This document shows positions 9,327 through 18,369 of a stretch of 64,000 nt of DNA, piece by piece. How positions within the stretch are numbered: position 1 is the stretch's first letter; each line of letters opens with the position of its first letter. Source of the DNA: Bacteroidota bacterium (lineage in GTDB: Bacteria > Bacteroidota > Bacteroidia > Flavobacteriales > Weeksellaceae). The notes under the pieces are model-generated. The model did no database searches. It was given only the letters and a program-made list of their open reading frames with translations, and was not told where the DNA came from. The position numbers were made by a program, and so were the translations under genes. The DNA lies in NCBI GenBank assembly GCA_023460855.1, contig JAEWOS010000019.1, forward strand, positions 1 to 64,000, written 5' to 3'.

Positions 9327-10526
9327 TTATTTCAGTTTTTTCAGTCGCTGCCACCAGATAATAATTCCGGTAACGGGAAGCATTGCGCCGATTAAAGTAA
9401 TGATGAAATAGAAAATAATGCTAGGCAAACCCATAATTTCTCCCGTGTGGAGCGGTTTCGCCAGTGAAGTAAACTGTTTGTTGAGCGGTTTTTCCAGGAA
9501 GATTTCTTTGGTTTTCAGTTCACCGGTTTTATCGAAGCTCAGTTCATCCGGAAGCAAAGCACGCAGAAAGTTATCGGTATTGATTTTCTTCACCATGAAC
9601 CTCGGGTTTTCATCGTTCGGAAATTCCACAGACAAAGTCCCCGGATTGGGAAAATGACGGTTGGTTTCGTCAACAATTTTCTGAACGGAAACAATCTGTT
9701 CGTCTTTCAGTTCATTTTTTTCAGATTCGCGGTTCAGCATATCACTCATCAAATCTGCAAAAGTGTCATTTTCTTCGGTTTCGTTTGCAGTGTTAATCTG
9801 CGAAATCGGTTCACCGCCCAAAGAAACAATCAGCGCATTTTTCACCCAGGGATAAGTGACGTAAATTCCCGTAACAGAAATAAACATTAGAAAAATCAGC
9901 GAATAAAAACCGAGAACATTGTGCAGATCGTGATTCAGGCGTTTAAAACTCGCTCTGAATTTTATGGTTAAACCCTGCTTCAGGTATTTCAGTTTTTTCG
10001 GAAGCCAAAGAAAAAATCCCGAAATCATGAGAACCAGAAACATCAGAACCGAAATTCCGCCAATCTGTCGGCCGACATTTCCCATCAGAAGATTTCTGTG
10101 TAAATCGAGCACCACTTCAAAAAAACGGTTCAAACTCTGGTCGCCGTTTCCGAGTTCCAGTTTCCTGTACGGATCGTAATAGGAACCGCTCACTGCGCCG
10201 TTTTCATTTTTGTAGGAGATATTCCAGGATCTTGAAGAAGATTCAGGAATGGTCACCGAAACCAGTTCTTTTCCTTCGAGTGAAAGTTTTTGCTGAAGTT
10301 CACCTGGAGTTTGCGCTGTTCCGGCGGGAGAAATAAACACTTTATCATAGTTGTACGCTTCTATAATCTGCGTTTTGAATGCGTAAAGACAACCGCTGAT
10401 ACAAAGCACAAAAACCAACACCGAAGAAAGCAAACCGAACCATAGATGAACGAGGTAACTGATGTATTTCAGCCACGATTCGTTTTTTCTTTTTTTGCGG
10501 AACAGACTTTTGAAGATCTTTTTCAT
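9327..10526 (-). CDS. PepSY-associated TM helix protein
   Basis: The 399-residue membrane protein has a basic N-terminus (KSLFRKKRKNE), a helix near residues 25-50, two PepSY-like periplasmic regions, an LDLHRNLLMG motif, an HDLHNVLGFYSL helix, and a final LHTGEIMGLPS followed by helices. This is the PepSY_TM (PiuB/FegB-like) family. Its members often act as inner-membrane partners of siderophore receptors and may reduce ferric siderophores. I chose the ATG at 10526 over an upstream TTG at 10556. It is the last gene of the siderophore receptor-lipoprotein-PepSY set. Confidence 0.88.
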   Translation of the reverse strand: MKKIFKSLFRKKRKNESWLKYISYLVHLWFGLLSSVLVFVLCISGCLYAFKTQIIEAYNYDKVFISPAGTAQTPGELQQKLSLEGKELVSVTIPESSSRSWNISYKNENGAVSGSYYDPYRKLELGNGDQSLNRFFEVVLDLHRNLLMGNVGRQIGGISVLMFLVLMISGFFLWLPKKLKYLKQGLTIKFRASFKRLNHDLHNVLGFYSLIFLMFISVTGIYVTYPWVKNALIVSLGGEPISQINTANETEENDTFADLMSDMLNRESEKNELKDEQIVSVQKIVDETNRHFPNPGTLSVEFPNDENPRFMVKKINTDNFLRALLPDELSFDKTGELKTKEIFLEKPLNKQFTSLAKPLHTGEIMGLPSIIFYFIITLIGAMLPVTGIIIWWQRLKKLK

Positions 10527-10616
10527 GTGGTTTTCAAGCGAGGAAGCTGAATCCAAAAATTATTTTGAATTCAGCTTAACCCAACTGTTATGATATGAAT
10601 GTTGATATGAAATGTT

Positions 10617-11225
10617 TTATTCTTTGCCTTTGTAGCCAACGTCTTTTACTGTCTGCTCAAATTTTACGTACTGTTCCGGAGTCAGTGCTTTTTGGATAGC
10701 CGCTTTTCTCTGTGTATCGTATTTGATGAAATATTCTTTTGCCAGATCAGAATTTCCGTGGTACACATCGTGCGCATCAGAAAATGCCTTTTCGAAAGCG
10801 TTGTTTGCAGCGTTTACTACCTGCATCTGGTTTTCATCAAGACCGGCATCAGATTGAATTTTTGCCAAAAGCTCATCGTTGTAGCGTGATCTCTTTCTTG
10901 TATTTTTAGCGACAAACTCGTTGTATTTTGTCATTTCGTCTGCGGTAAGAACTTCACTGACTTCAGCATCCTGTTTTTTCTGAATTTCTTCGTACTTCGT
11001 AAAAAGCGTTACTCTGTCCGGTTTTTCGCCCATACTTTCGCGAACGGCTTTTCTTTCCGCATCGTACTTGGTTGTAATAGCTTCAAAGCTTGCTGCTTTG
11101 TCACCGGTGAAGTTCATTTCAGTTTTGAACTTGCTGTAATCTGCTCCTCTTTTCTTGTTTTCTCCTTTGCAGGCAAAAGTTACTGCGGATGCTGCAAAAG
11201 CGATGAATAATGACTTTAATTTCAT
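10617..11225 (-). CDS. Lipoprotein between siderophore receptor and PepSY-TM protein
   Basis: The 202-residue protein has a signal peptide ending VTFAC, with Cys19 as the probable lipidation site. The mature part is charged and helical, with repeated Lys/Ala/Glu segments such as FEAITTKYDAERKAVRE and LAKEYFIKYDTQRKAAIQK. These two stretches resemble each other, as in Spy/CpxP-like helical periplasmic proteins, but I cannot confirm the family. It starts 16 nt after the receptor gene ends, so an accessory role in metal or siderophore uptake is inferred from context only. Confidence 0.7.
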   Translation of the reverse strand: MKLKSLFIAFAASAVTFACKGENKKRGADYSKFKTEMNFTGDKAASFEAITTKYDAERKAVRESMGEKPDRVTLFTKYEEIQKKQDAEVSEVLTADEMTKYNEFVAKNTRKRSRYNDELLAKIQSDAGLDENQMQVVNAANNAFEKAFSDAHDVYHGNSDLAKEYFIKYDTQRKAAIQKALTPEQYVKFEQTVKDVGYKGKE

Positions 11226-11241
11226 AACGTATATTTTTGAT

Positions 11242-13443
11242 TTAGAATTTATAGTTTAACTGTACTGCGAAGTTTCTCGGATCGTTTCTGTTCAGGTAAC
11301 CGCCACGGTAATAAGCGCTGTAACCTGTTGCATCGGTAAGATTGTTGGCGAAGAATTTAATTCCGTAATTCGCTCTGCTATAACCAATCTGTGCATTAAT
11401 GGTTGTAAAAGCATCAAGCATAAACGGCTTTACACCCGGAACTGTATTGTGAACAATTACTTTCTGCGTGAATTCGTTCACCGGTCTTTCTCCAACGTAA
11501 TAGGCTCCGCCACCAAAGTGCAGACCGCGAAGTGCGCCGTCTCGAATCGTATAATTTACCCAGGCATTTGCAGTATGTTCTGCCGCCATCATCGGACGCG
11601 CTCCGTTTACATAAGCCGGGCTGTTTTCATATTTCGCATCGAGATAAGCGTAACCCGCCATAATTTCAAGGTTTTCGAAAGCACGACCGATTAAATCCAC
11701 CTCAATTCCTTTTCTGGTAAGATCTCCTGCAAAATCGTAGAATCCGGTTGCATTTCCCTGTTCATTAAGAACCGAATAGGAAAGATTATTCATATCCATT
11801 GAATAAAGGTTGATGTTGAATCTCAATTTTTCATCAAACCAGTCTGATTTTACACCGGCTTCCCACTGTCTTGTAATTGAAGGACCAACTGTTCCGCCGT
11901 TCACCAAAAGATTGGAATTACCGCGTAAACTCGTTGTTGTAGTGTATGATCCGTAAATATTGATATTTTCACGCGGAGAAAACATTAATCCCAGTTGAGG
12001 ATCCCATGCGTCTTTCTGTCCTTCCATCGTATCACCATTAAATCGGCTGTAACGGATTCCCATGATTGCTTTGAAATATTCGCCGATTCCCAAAACTTCC
12101 TGTGCCATTAAACCTATGGTCGGACTTTTCGGACTTACAACTGTTGCTATGTACTGTAATGCATCCGGATTGATATTTTCCGGAAGGAAATTATTGACAT
12201 TCTGGGTTACATCAATAACATCAACATTAATTCCGGTAGCTGAAGGATCTCCGTTCAAACCGTAACTGTTGGTTTCTGTAAAACTTTCTTTCCAGTCGAA
12301 ACCGATTTGAAAAGTATGTTTGAAAATTCCGGTTTTGATATCATGACCGATGAAATCTGCCTGAAAAACTCTTGAATGATCTGATCCACCACTTTTTCCG
12401 AGCGTTCTTCTGCGCATTTTATAATCTCCGCCAACGGCTCTTAAAGCTCCGGTTGAAAAACCTTCGTCTTCAGAATCCATGGACATGAAAGCAGCTCTCA
12501 GTTTAAAATGACTGTTCAATAATCTTTCCGCAGAGATTCCGTAGCTGAGTGCATCTGTTTTAACATAATCGGACGCGAAACCAAGAAATTTCTCCTTCGG
12601 CATGTCGTAAATATTGTTTTCATCATCCGCTGAAAGGTTTACTGTGCCACGGTTCGGAGTCGTTTCATCACGAAGGAAATCCATTTCCGCAACAATTTTT
12701 GTTTTGTCATCCGGACGGAAAGCGATGGTTGGATTGATGTAAATTCTTTCGCCTTTTACATGATCTGCAAAGGACTTGTTATTCTGATAAGCAGCATTCA
12801 CACGCATTGAAATTCTTCCCTCATTGTCAAGAACTCGCTCCACATCAAGCGTCGGACGGAACAAATCCCAGTTTCCGTAACGGAAACCTACATTTCCGTG
12901 ATTATAAAATCTTGGCGTTTTCGTAGCAATATTAACAACTCCGCCTGCAGCGCCAAGAGCATTTCCAATTCCCTGAGTAATTGCCGCTGAACCGCGCAAA
13001 ACCTGCATACTTTCAACACCCTGCATATCTGCAATCATGGAGCTGGATCTGAAATCTGAATTCATCAGAACTCCGTTTTTCAGAACCGGCGTTCCTCGGA
13101 AACCACGAATCGACATACTTTCGCCGTTTCCGCCATAGCTGCTGAAAATGACAACTCCGGGAATATTTTTGGCCGCATCCGTTATCGTAAGTGCGCCCAT
13201 ATCCTGAATTGCTTTTTCTGAAATTACCGAAATACTCTGAATCATCTCTCTTGGATTCAGCGGAAGTCGGGTAATGATTTCCAGTTTTTTTGGTTGCTTC
13301 TTGGGAACTCCGAAAAGTTCAACCTGTTCAATTTTTGTTACTCTTCTGATGGTGTCATCCTCCATCTCCGGTTGGTAATTCATTTGACCGTATGTGGAAA
13401 CGGACAGAACAAGTAAACCGGCGGCCAATAGCTCTCTTTTCAT
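11242..13443 (-). CDS. TonB-dependent siderophore receptor
   Basis: This 733-residue outer-membrane receptor has a signal peptide (cleavage near VSTYGQ) and a plug domain (about 50-190) with QSISVISEKAIQDMGALTIT, MSIRGFRG and VLRGSAAITQGIGNALGAAGGVVNI. A beta-barrel follows, ending NYKF with the usual terminal Phe. This layout is that of FhuA/FoxA-type ferric-siderophore receptors. The carboxypeptidase-like domain is absent. The promoter has two imperfect palindromes that resemble Fur boxes. The lipoprotein and PepSY-TM genes follow on the same strand. Confidence 0.92.
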   Translation of the reverse strand: MKRELLAAGLLVLSVSTYGQMNYQPEMEDDTIRRVTKIEQVELFGVPKKQPKKLEIITRLPLNPREMIQSISVISEKAIQDMGALTITDAAKNIPGVVIFSSYGGNGESMSIRGFRGTPVLKNGVLMNSDFRSSSMIADMQGVESMQVLRGSAAITQGIGNALGAAGGVVNIATKTPRFYNHGNVGFRYGNWDLFRPTLDVERVLDNEGRISMRVNAAYQNNKSFADHVKGERIYINPTIAFRPDDKTKIVAEMDFLRDETTPNRGTVNLSADDENNIYDMPKEKFLGFASDYVKTDALSYGISAERLLNSHFKLRAAFMSMDSEDEGFSTGALRAVGGDYKMRRRTLGKSGGSDHSRVFQADFIGHDIKTGIFKHTFQIGFDWKESFTETNSYGLNGDPSATGINVDVIDVTQNVNNFLPENINPDALQYIATVVSPKSPTIGLMAQEVLGIGEYFKAIMGIRYSRFNGDTMEGQKDAWDPQLGLMFSPRENINIYGSYTTTTSLRGNSNLLVNGGTVGPSITRQWEAGVKSDWFDEKLRFNINLYSMDMNNLSYSVLNEQGNATGFYDFAGDLTRKGIEVDLIGRAFENLEIMAGYAYLDAKYENSPAYVNGARPMMAAEHTANAWVNYTIRDGALRGLHFGGGAYYVGERPVNEFTQKVIVHNTVPGVKPFMLDAFTTINAQIGYSRANYGIKFFANNLTDATGYSAYYRGGYLNRNDPRNFAVQLNYKF

Positions 13444-13454
13444 TGTTACGTTTA

Positions 13455-13471
13455 TTTAGAATCAATTAAAA
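13455..13471. promoter_or_regulatory. Putative Fur-box-like operator, downstream site
   Basis: TTTAGAATCAATTAAAA is an imperfect palindrome (5 of 8 pairs). It lies just downstream of the predicted transcription start of the siderophore receptor gene. It shares the half-site TTTAGAAT with the upstream site in opposite orientation. Confidence 0.35.
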
Positions 13472-13479
13472 TAACGCAG

Positions 13480-13509
13480 CAAATGTAAAAAATGCAGTCG
13501 TTTCACCAA
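13480..13509 (-). promoter_or_regulatory. Bacteroidota-type promoter of the siderophore receptor operon
   Basis: On the minus strand, TTG (13507-13509) and TACATTTG (13480-13487) are separated by 19 nt, which is the consensus spacing. The start codon lies 36 nt downstream. Confidence 0.7.
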
Positions 13510-13515
13510 AATTAA

Positions 13516-13532
13516 TTTGGATTAATTCTAAA
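13516..13532. promoter_or_regulatory. Putative Fur-box-like operator, upstream site
   Basis: TTTGGATTAATTCTAAA is an imperfect 17-bp palindrome (6 of 8 pairs). It lies just upstream of the -33 element of the siderophore receptor promoter. Position and composition fit an iron regulator, but no regulator identity can be read from the sequence. Confidence 0.4.
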
Positions 13533-13573
13533 TAAAAATAAATGAATTGTATTATCTGTCTGAAAATCTGCAG

Positions 13574-13602
13574 AAAAAATTCTGGCTGGTTTTTCTTCAG
13601 CC
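13574..13602 (-). terminator. Weak terminator-like hairpin after the ABC-F gene
   Basis: On the minus strand, a 5-bp GGCTG/CAGCC stem is followed by AGAA and six T residues. It is 70 nt past the ABC-F stop. The stem is short. Confidence 0.35.
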
Positions 13603-13671
13603 TTCTAAAAACTGCAATAAAAAGCCTTTATTTCTATAAAAATGGAACGTAATATAGGGGAAAATCGAAAA

Positions 13672-15576
13672 TTATTCTGCTAATTCCTGCAGTTCCAGCC
13701 AGCGCATTTCCATTTCTTCGAGACGATCAGAAACATTCTGTAACTCTTCGGATAAAATTGCAATCTTATTATAATCACTTTCGTTATTGAGTTTTTCCAG
13801 TATGTCTGCGCGTTTCGTTTCCAGTTCCGGCATCTCAGAATCAAGGGTTTCCAGTTCACGTTTTTCCTTAAACGAAAGTTTTCGTTGAGCCTGCTTAACT
13901 TTCGGAGATTCACTGTTTGCCTGAATCTCCAGAGAATCGGCTGAAGCTTTCTTGTTTTCAGTTTCTTCGCTCCTTGACTTTTCTTCGCGGCTTTTCATTT
14001 CTCGGTATTCAGAAAAGTTGCCGGTAAAATCCCTGATTTCCCCTGCTCCTTCAAAAGCCAGCACATGATCCACAATGCGGTCCATGAAATACCGGTCGTG
14101 GGAAACAATGATTAATGAACCCTGGAAATTCTGCAGAAAATTCTCAAGAACCGTTAAAGTAGGCAGATCAAGATCATTCGTAGGTTCATCAAAAATCAGG
14201 AAATTGGGATTCTGATACAGAACATGCATCAGGTGCAGCCTTCTTTTTTCACCGCCGGACAGTTTGGAAATGGGCGAAAACTGCGTCTGGTCGTCGAAAA
14301 GGAAAATCCTCAGAAACTGCGATGCAGAGATGGTTCTGCCGTTTGCCATCGGGAAATTTTCAGAAATTTCCTTAATGGAATCTATGACACGCTCATCTTC
14401 TTTAAACTGAAGTCCTTTCTGAGAAAAATAACCGAATTTAATTGTTTCACCGGTTTCAATTTCTCCCGAATTCTGCGGCTCTAATCCCTGAATAATATTG
14501 AGCAGGGTGGATTTCCCAACGCCGTTCTTGCCGATAATTCCAACTTTGTCCGCCCTCTGAAACGAATAGGAAAAATCTTTGAGCAGTACTTTGTCACCAT
14601 ATCTTTTGGAAATATTCTTCAGTTCCAGAATTTTCTTTCCGAGGCGTTTCATTTCGAATTCCAGTTCCAGATTCTGCTTTTTGGTATTGGTTTTTGCAAC
14701 CTTTTCGGTTTCGTAGAAAGCGTCGATCCGCGATTTGGATTTTGTGGTTCTAGCTTTCGGCTGCCGTCGCATCCATTCCAGCTCTTTTCTGTACAGATTG
14801 TTTGCTTTATCGATCGTGGAGTTCAGATTATCTTCGCGAATCATCCTGTTTTCGAGGTAAGTTGCATAAGATCCGTTGTGTATGTAAAGGTTTTCACCTT
14901 CCATTTCCCAGATGATATCGCAGACTGCATCCAGAAAATAACGGTCGTGCGTTACTAGAAGCAGGGTGATTTTTTGCTTGCTGAGATAATTTTCAAGCCA
15001 TTCCACCATTTCCACATCTAAGTGATTGGTAGGTTCGTCCATGATCAGCAGCGTGTGCGTATGTTGTGCTCTGGTTTCGGTAAGCAGTTTTGCCAGTGCA
15101 ACGCGCTTGATCTGTCCGCCGGAAAGTTTGCCCATTTTTGCCTGCAAATCGGTAATTTTCAGTTGAGACAGAATCTGCTTCATTTCATTTTCCAGATCCC
15201 AGGCTTTCTGATTTTCCATATCAGCAATAGCCTTCTCCATCTCATCATGATCCTGTGACAGAAGCGATTTGTGATAATTTTTCAGCGCCTGCACCGGAGC
15301 GGAATCCAGCGTCATCATGTATTCTTCAACAGTAAGATCCGAATCGAATTCTATTTCCTGATCAAACAGTACAATCTGTATTTCCTTATTTACCGTAACC
15401 GTTCCGCTGTCCGCAATTTCTTTGCCCATCAGAATTTTCAGCAGGGTGGATTTACCGCTGCCGTTTTTCGCAACGATGGCAATTTTATCTCCTTCATTAA
15501 TGTGAAAAGTAATATTGGTGAAGAGTTTCTTTTCCCCATACGCCTTGCTGAGATTTTCGGCACTGATGTAATTCAT
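13672..15576 (-). CDS. ABC-F family ATPase, Uup-like
   Basis: This is a soluble 634-residue protein with two ABC modules and no membrane segment. Walker A motifs are AKNGSGKST (36-44) and GKNGVGKST in the second module. The signatures are LSGGQIKRVALAKLL and LSGGEKRRLHLMHVL, and both modules have MDEPTNHLD/FDEPTNDLD Walker B motifs. A Lys/Glu-rich linker leads to a C-terminal coiled coil (about residues 575-634), which is the Uup feature. ABC-F proteins act on ribosomes or, for Uup, also in DNA/ribosome quality control. Other ABC-F subtypes are not excluded. Confidence 0.9.
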   Translation of the reverse strand: MNYISAENLSKAYGEKKLFTNITFHINEGDKIAIVAKNGSGKSTLLKILMGKEIADSGTVTVNKEIQIVLFDQEIEFDSDLTVEEYMMTLDSAPVQALKNYHKSLLSQDHDEMEKAIADMENQKAWDLENEMKQILSQLKITDLQAKMGKLSGGQIKRVALAKLLTETRAQHTHTLLIMDEPTNHLDVEMVEWLENYLSKQKITLLLVTHDRYFLDAVCDIIWEMEGENLYIHNGSYATYLENRMIREDNLNSTIDKANNLYRKELEWMRRQPKARTTKSKSRIDAFYETEKVAKTNTKKQNLELEFEMKRLGKKILELKNISKRYGDKVLLKDFSYSFQRADKVGIIGKNGVGKSTLLNIIQGLEPQNSGEIETGETIKFGYFSQKGLQFKEDERVIDSIKEISENFPMANGRTISASQFLRIFLFDDQTQFSPISKLSGGEKRRLHLMHVLYQNPNFLIFDEPTNDLDLPTLTVLENFLQNFQGSLIIVSHDRYFMDRIVDHVLAFEGAGEIRDFTGNFSEYREMKSREEKSRSEETENKKASADSLEIQANSESPKVKQAQRKLSFKEKRELETLDSEMPELETKRADILEKLNNESDYNKIAILSEELQNVSDRLEEMEMRWLELQELAE

Positions 15577-15620
15577 GAAATGCAGACAGTTTTATTCCTG
15601 CGAAAATACGAAAACTGTAA

Positions 15621-16475
15621 TCAGTCAATGGTCAGTCTTCTCAGACTCCACATGTTGCCATTGAAGACATTCAGGTCCACTTTGGTGTTTATTCCGTAAA
15701 CAATTCCTTTTTCGGTGAACTGCCACATGTTCCAGTCAGTATCCGGTGCAGGTTCAGGAACATCGTTGTAATTTGCCAGCCATAACGGATAACCGTCGAA
15801 TTCGTCCTGCAGATAATCGCGGTAATAATGGTAATAAGTATAAATCACAGGTTTTTCGCCATACTTTTCTTCCACAATGCGGCACCAGATTTTCAGATTT
15901 TCGATCAGTTTTTCACGGGAATAACGCAGCGGAATTTTCTCAATGTCCAGAACCGGAACGAGATCGCCTTCCTCCAGCTTGACACTTTCCAGAAAATTGT
16001 TCGCCTGTTTCACAGGATCTTCATCAGGACGGTAGAAATGATAGGCTCCGCGGATGAGATTATGTTTTTTAGCGAGATTCCAGAATTCATCAAAATTTTT
16101 GTCCTTGCTCCGGTTGCCCATCGTTGCGCGTAAGATCACAAATCTAAGCGGAATCGTGCGGTTTCCGATTGACAGGGAATCCCATTTGATATCTTCAGCA
16201 CGCTGATAATGGGAAATGTCGAAGCCGAAAGTTTTATCCGCATACGCGCCGACAATACGGTTGATTCTGGCCGTTTCCCGTTCGGAATTGGTGAGTTTTT
16301 TATGCTCAAACCTGTCGAAATACATCGCATAATAGAAGCCGATCTTTTCTTTCAGGTAAAACCCGGTTACTAAAATAGCAAGAGCCATCACTGCAATCAA
16401 AATCAGTCGTCTGTTCAGAAACGATTTCCTGCGCTTACGGTGAATTTTTTTTTTTCTGGTTTTCTTCTTGGCCAT
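15621..16475 (-). CDS. Membrane-anchored GH25 lysozyme-like muramidase
   Basis: The 284-residue protein has a very basic N-terminus (MAKKKTRKKKIHRKRRKS), one membrane anchor (about residues 24-41), and a glycoside hydrolase family 25 domain from about residue 83. FGFDISHYQ, RATMG, GAYHFYRP, LVPVLDIE, PVIYTYYHYY and WNMWQFTE are the expected GH25 stretches, with the catalytic acids in DISHYQ and VLDIE. It probably cuts peptidoglycan in the periplasm. A CAAAAATA (TATTTTTG on its strand, 16483-16490) lies only 8 nt upstream, a possible -7 element giving a very short leader. Confidence 0.9.
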   Translation of the reverse strand: MAKKKTRKKKIHRKRRKSFLNRRLILIAVMALAILVTGFYLKEKIGFYYAMYFDRFEHKKLTNSERETARINRIVGAYADKTFGFDISHYQRAEDIKWDSLSIGNRTIPLRFVILRATMGNRSKDKNFDEFWNLAKKHNLIRGAYHFYRPDEDPVKQANNFLESVKLEEGDLVPVLDIEKIPLRYSREKLIENLKIWCRIVEEKYGEKPVIYTYYHYYRDYLQDEFDGYPLWLANYNDVPEPAPDTDWNMWQFTEKGIVYGINTKVDLNVFNGNMWSLRRLTID

Positions 16476-16580
16476 GCTGCTGCAAAAATATCATAAATGC
16501 AGATACTTCCTGTGATATTTATCGTATCGTGAAATTCTTTATTCAGCTGCATTCAATTCGGTTTTCGCAGGCTAAATTGT

Positions 16581-16588
16581 TATATTTG
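16581..16588 (+). promoter_or_regulatory. Putative -7 element for the amidinotransferase-fold gene
   Basis: TATATTTG matches TAnnTTTG and is 15 nt upstream of the ATG at 16604. No TTG is present at standard spacing. Confidence 0.45.
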
Positions 16589-16603
16589 CAATAGATACAT
16601 TTT

Positions 16604-17518
16604 ATGAAACTGAATATCAAAAACGAAACCGGCTTACTGAAAAGCGTAGTACTGGGACAGCCGCAATCGCTTGGTCCTGTTCCTGCGCTGGAGGAAAGCT
16701 ATGATGCAAAATCCTATCACACCATACAACAGGGAAATTATCCCACTGAAAAGGATATTACTGCAGAAATGGACGCCTTTGAATCGGTTTTAAAAAAATA
16801 CGGCGTAAAAGTGTACCGGCCGGACATTATCGAAAATTACAACCAGGTTTTCGCGCGCGATGTCGCTTTCGTAATTGACGATAAAATGATCATCTCCAAC
16901 GTAATTGCCGACAGAGGTGACGAACAGGATGCTTACCGCAAAATTTTCGAAAAAGTGGAATGGCGTAAGATCGTGAACCTTCCCGACACAGCCCACATTG
17001 AAGGAGGTGATGTGATTGTCTGGAATGATTTTCTGTTTATCGGAACGTGCTTTAGCGAAGATTACCGCAGTTTCAAAACAGCCCGTACAAACGAATATGC
17101 AATTGAAATTCTGAAGGAATATTTCCCGAAAAAAAGAATTATCGACCTCGAACTCAAAAAAAATGATACCGTTCCTTACGAGGGAATTCTTCATCTGGAC
17201 TGTACGTTCAATCCGGTAGGAAAGGATAAATGCATTATTTATAAGGACGGTTTTATGGATGAGAATGACTATCAGCTGATCCTCGATATTTTTGGTGAAG
17301 AAAACTGTTTCCAGGTAACCCGTGAGGAAATGTTCGAAATGTATCCTAATATTTTCTCAATTTCTGAAAATGTGGTGGTTTCCGACTCGGCGTTCAAAAG
17401 GATGAATACGTTCCTGCGCGAAGAGTGGGGAATGACGGTTGAAGAAATTCCGTACCGCGAAATTTCTAAAATGGGCGGCCTGCTTCGTTGTTCCACGATG
17501 CCTTTGGTAAGAGCATAA
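16604..17518 (+). CDS. Amidinotransferase/DDAH-family hydrolase
   Basis: The 304-residue protein belongs to the guanidino-group modifying superfamily (arginine deiminase, DDAH, amidinotransferase). It carries the Asp region VFARDVAFVIDD, the AHIEGGDVIVW motif, a catalytic His in ILHLDCTF, and the nucleophilic Cys296 in LLRCSTMPLVR near the C-terminus. The substrate is probably arginine, methylarginine or another guanidino compound, which cannot be decided here. It is transcribed alone, with a palindromic repeat element behind it. The CtlX-like gene about 2 kb downstream is a distant relative of the same fold. Confidence 0.85.
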   Translation: MKLNIKNETGLLKSVVLGQPQSLGPVPALEESYDAKSYHTIQQGNYPTEKDITAEMDAFESVLKKYGVKVYRPDIIENYNQVFARDVAFVIDDKMIISNVIADRGDEQDAYRKIFEKVEWRKIVNLPDTAHIEGGDVIVWNDFLFIGTCFSEDYRSFKTARTNEYAIEILKEYFPKKRIIDLELKKNDTVPYEGILHLDCTFNPVGKDKCIIYKDGFMDENDYQLILDIFGEENCFQVTREEMFEMYPNIFSISENVVVSDSAFKRMNTFLREEWGMTVEEIPYREISKMGGLLRCSTMPLVRA

Positions 17519-17532
17519 TTTTTTTGCAGCTG

Positions 17533-17612
17533 TTTCCCGCTTTCCATTACAATCTTTTATTTTTCCTTATGCGAAAGAAAAATAAAAGGATTTCCATTGC
17601 AATCGGGGCTGG
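17533..17612. repeat. Palindromic intergenic element
   Basis: A perfect 12-bp inverted repeat (CTTTTATTTTTC 17554-17565, GAAAAATAAAAG 17577-17588) is flanked by near-identical direct repeats (TTTCCATTACAATC 17541-17554, TTTCCATTGCAATC 17591-17604). The outer ends are TTTCCCGC and GGGGCTGG. I recall very similar dispersed palindromes in Chryseobacterium and Flavobacterium intergenic DNA. It could also help terminate transcription from both converging genes. Confidence 0.6.
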
Positions 17613-17687
17613 AGATTATTATCTCTAATACCGGAATCCCAACGAAGTTTTTTCCTGGTTTTGAAGGTTTTGTAATGCAGGATTTAT

Positions 17688-18347
17688 TTACAGTACCTTC
17701 TTCAGGCGCTTAATTTCGTCATCGTTTGTAAAAGATTCATAATCCGGAATTGCTGACGAATGAAAATGTGTGGCACCGGTAAAATCCTGTAGTTCACCGA
17801 TATTGTGCGAACGAACTCCGCCTCCGACAAGGATATTGATTTTATGAGAATATTTCTCGACCAGCTTTTTCAGGTTCTCTTTTCCTTCCATCGCGGTATT
17901 TTTTCCGCCTGAAGTAAGCACATTCCGGAACCCGAGACTGATGAGTTTTTCGATGGAAATATCCAGATCTCCGGTCCTGTCAAAAGCGCGGTGAAAGGTG
18001 CAGGGAACGTCTCCTGCAAGTTCAGTTAAAATTTTGTTCCGCGGCATATCAATCTGATTTCTGGAAGTAAGTATCCCGAACACAAATCCATCCGCACCAG
18101 CTTTACGGAACGCTATAATGTCCCGTTTCATCTGTTCAAACTCGAGATCAGAATACATGAAAGAGCCGCCTTTCGGCCGGATCATCACATAAATTGGTTT
18201 CTGATACACAGAATTCAGATACCGGAATTCTTCAAGCAAAGGCGTTAGTCCGCCAAACTCATGACCGGAACAGAATTCTATACGGTCTGCAACAGAACGC
18301 AGTGCAGTTTCCGCAGAAGTTATTTCAAAACAGGCAATTTCCAGCAT
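17688..18347 (-). CDS. cutC: CutC family TIM-barrel protein
   Basis: This cytosolic 219-residue protein begins MLEIACFEITSAETA and has RIEFCSGHEFGGLTP, IYVMIRPKGGSFMYSDLE, DGFVFGIL, TFHRAFD and VLTSGGKNTA, all hallmarks of the CutC family at its usual length. The name comes from a reported copper-tolerance role in Escherichia coli, but the biochemical function is unsettled. It starts 22 nt after the glycosylasparaginase gene ends on the same strand, so the pair is probably an operon. That points toward a carbohydrate- or glycopeptide-related role (inference). Confidence 0.92.
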   Translation of the reverse strand: MLEIACFEITSAETALRSVADRIEFCSGHEFGGLTPLLEEFRYLNSVYQKPIYVMIRPKGGSFMYSDLEFEQMKRDIIAFRKAGADGFVFGILTSRNQIDMPRNKILTELAGDVPCTFHRAFDRTGDLDISIEKLISLGFRNVLTSGGKNTAMEGKENLKKLVEKYSHKINILVGGGVRSHNIGELQDFTGATHFHSSAIPDYESFTNDDEIKRLKKVL

Positions 18348-18369
18348 TTTGTTTTTTCTTATTATTCAA

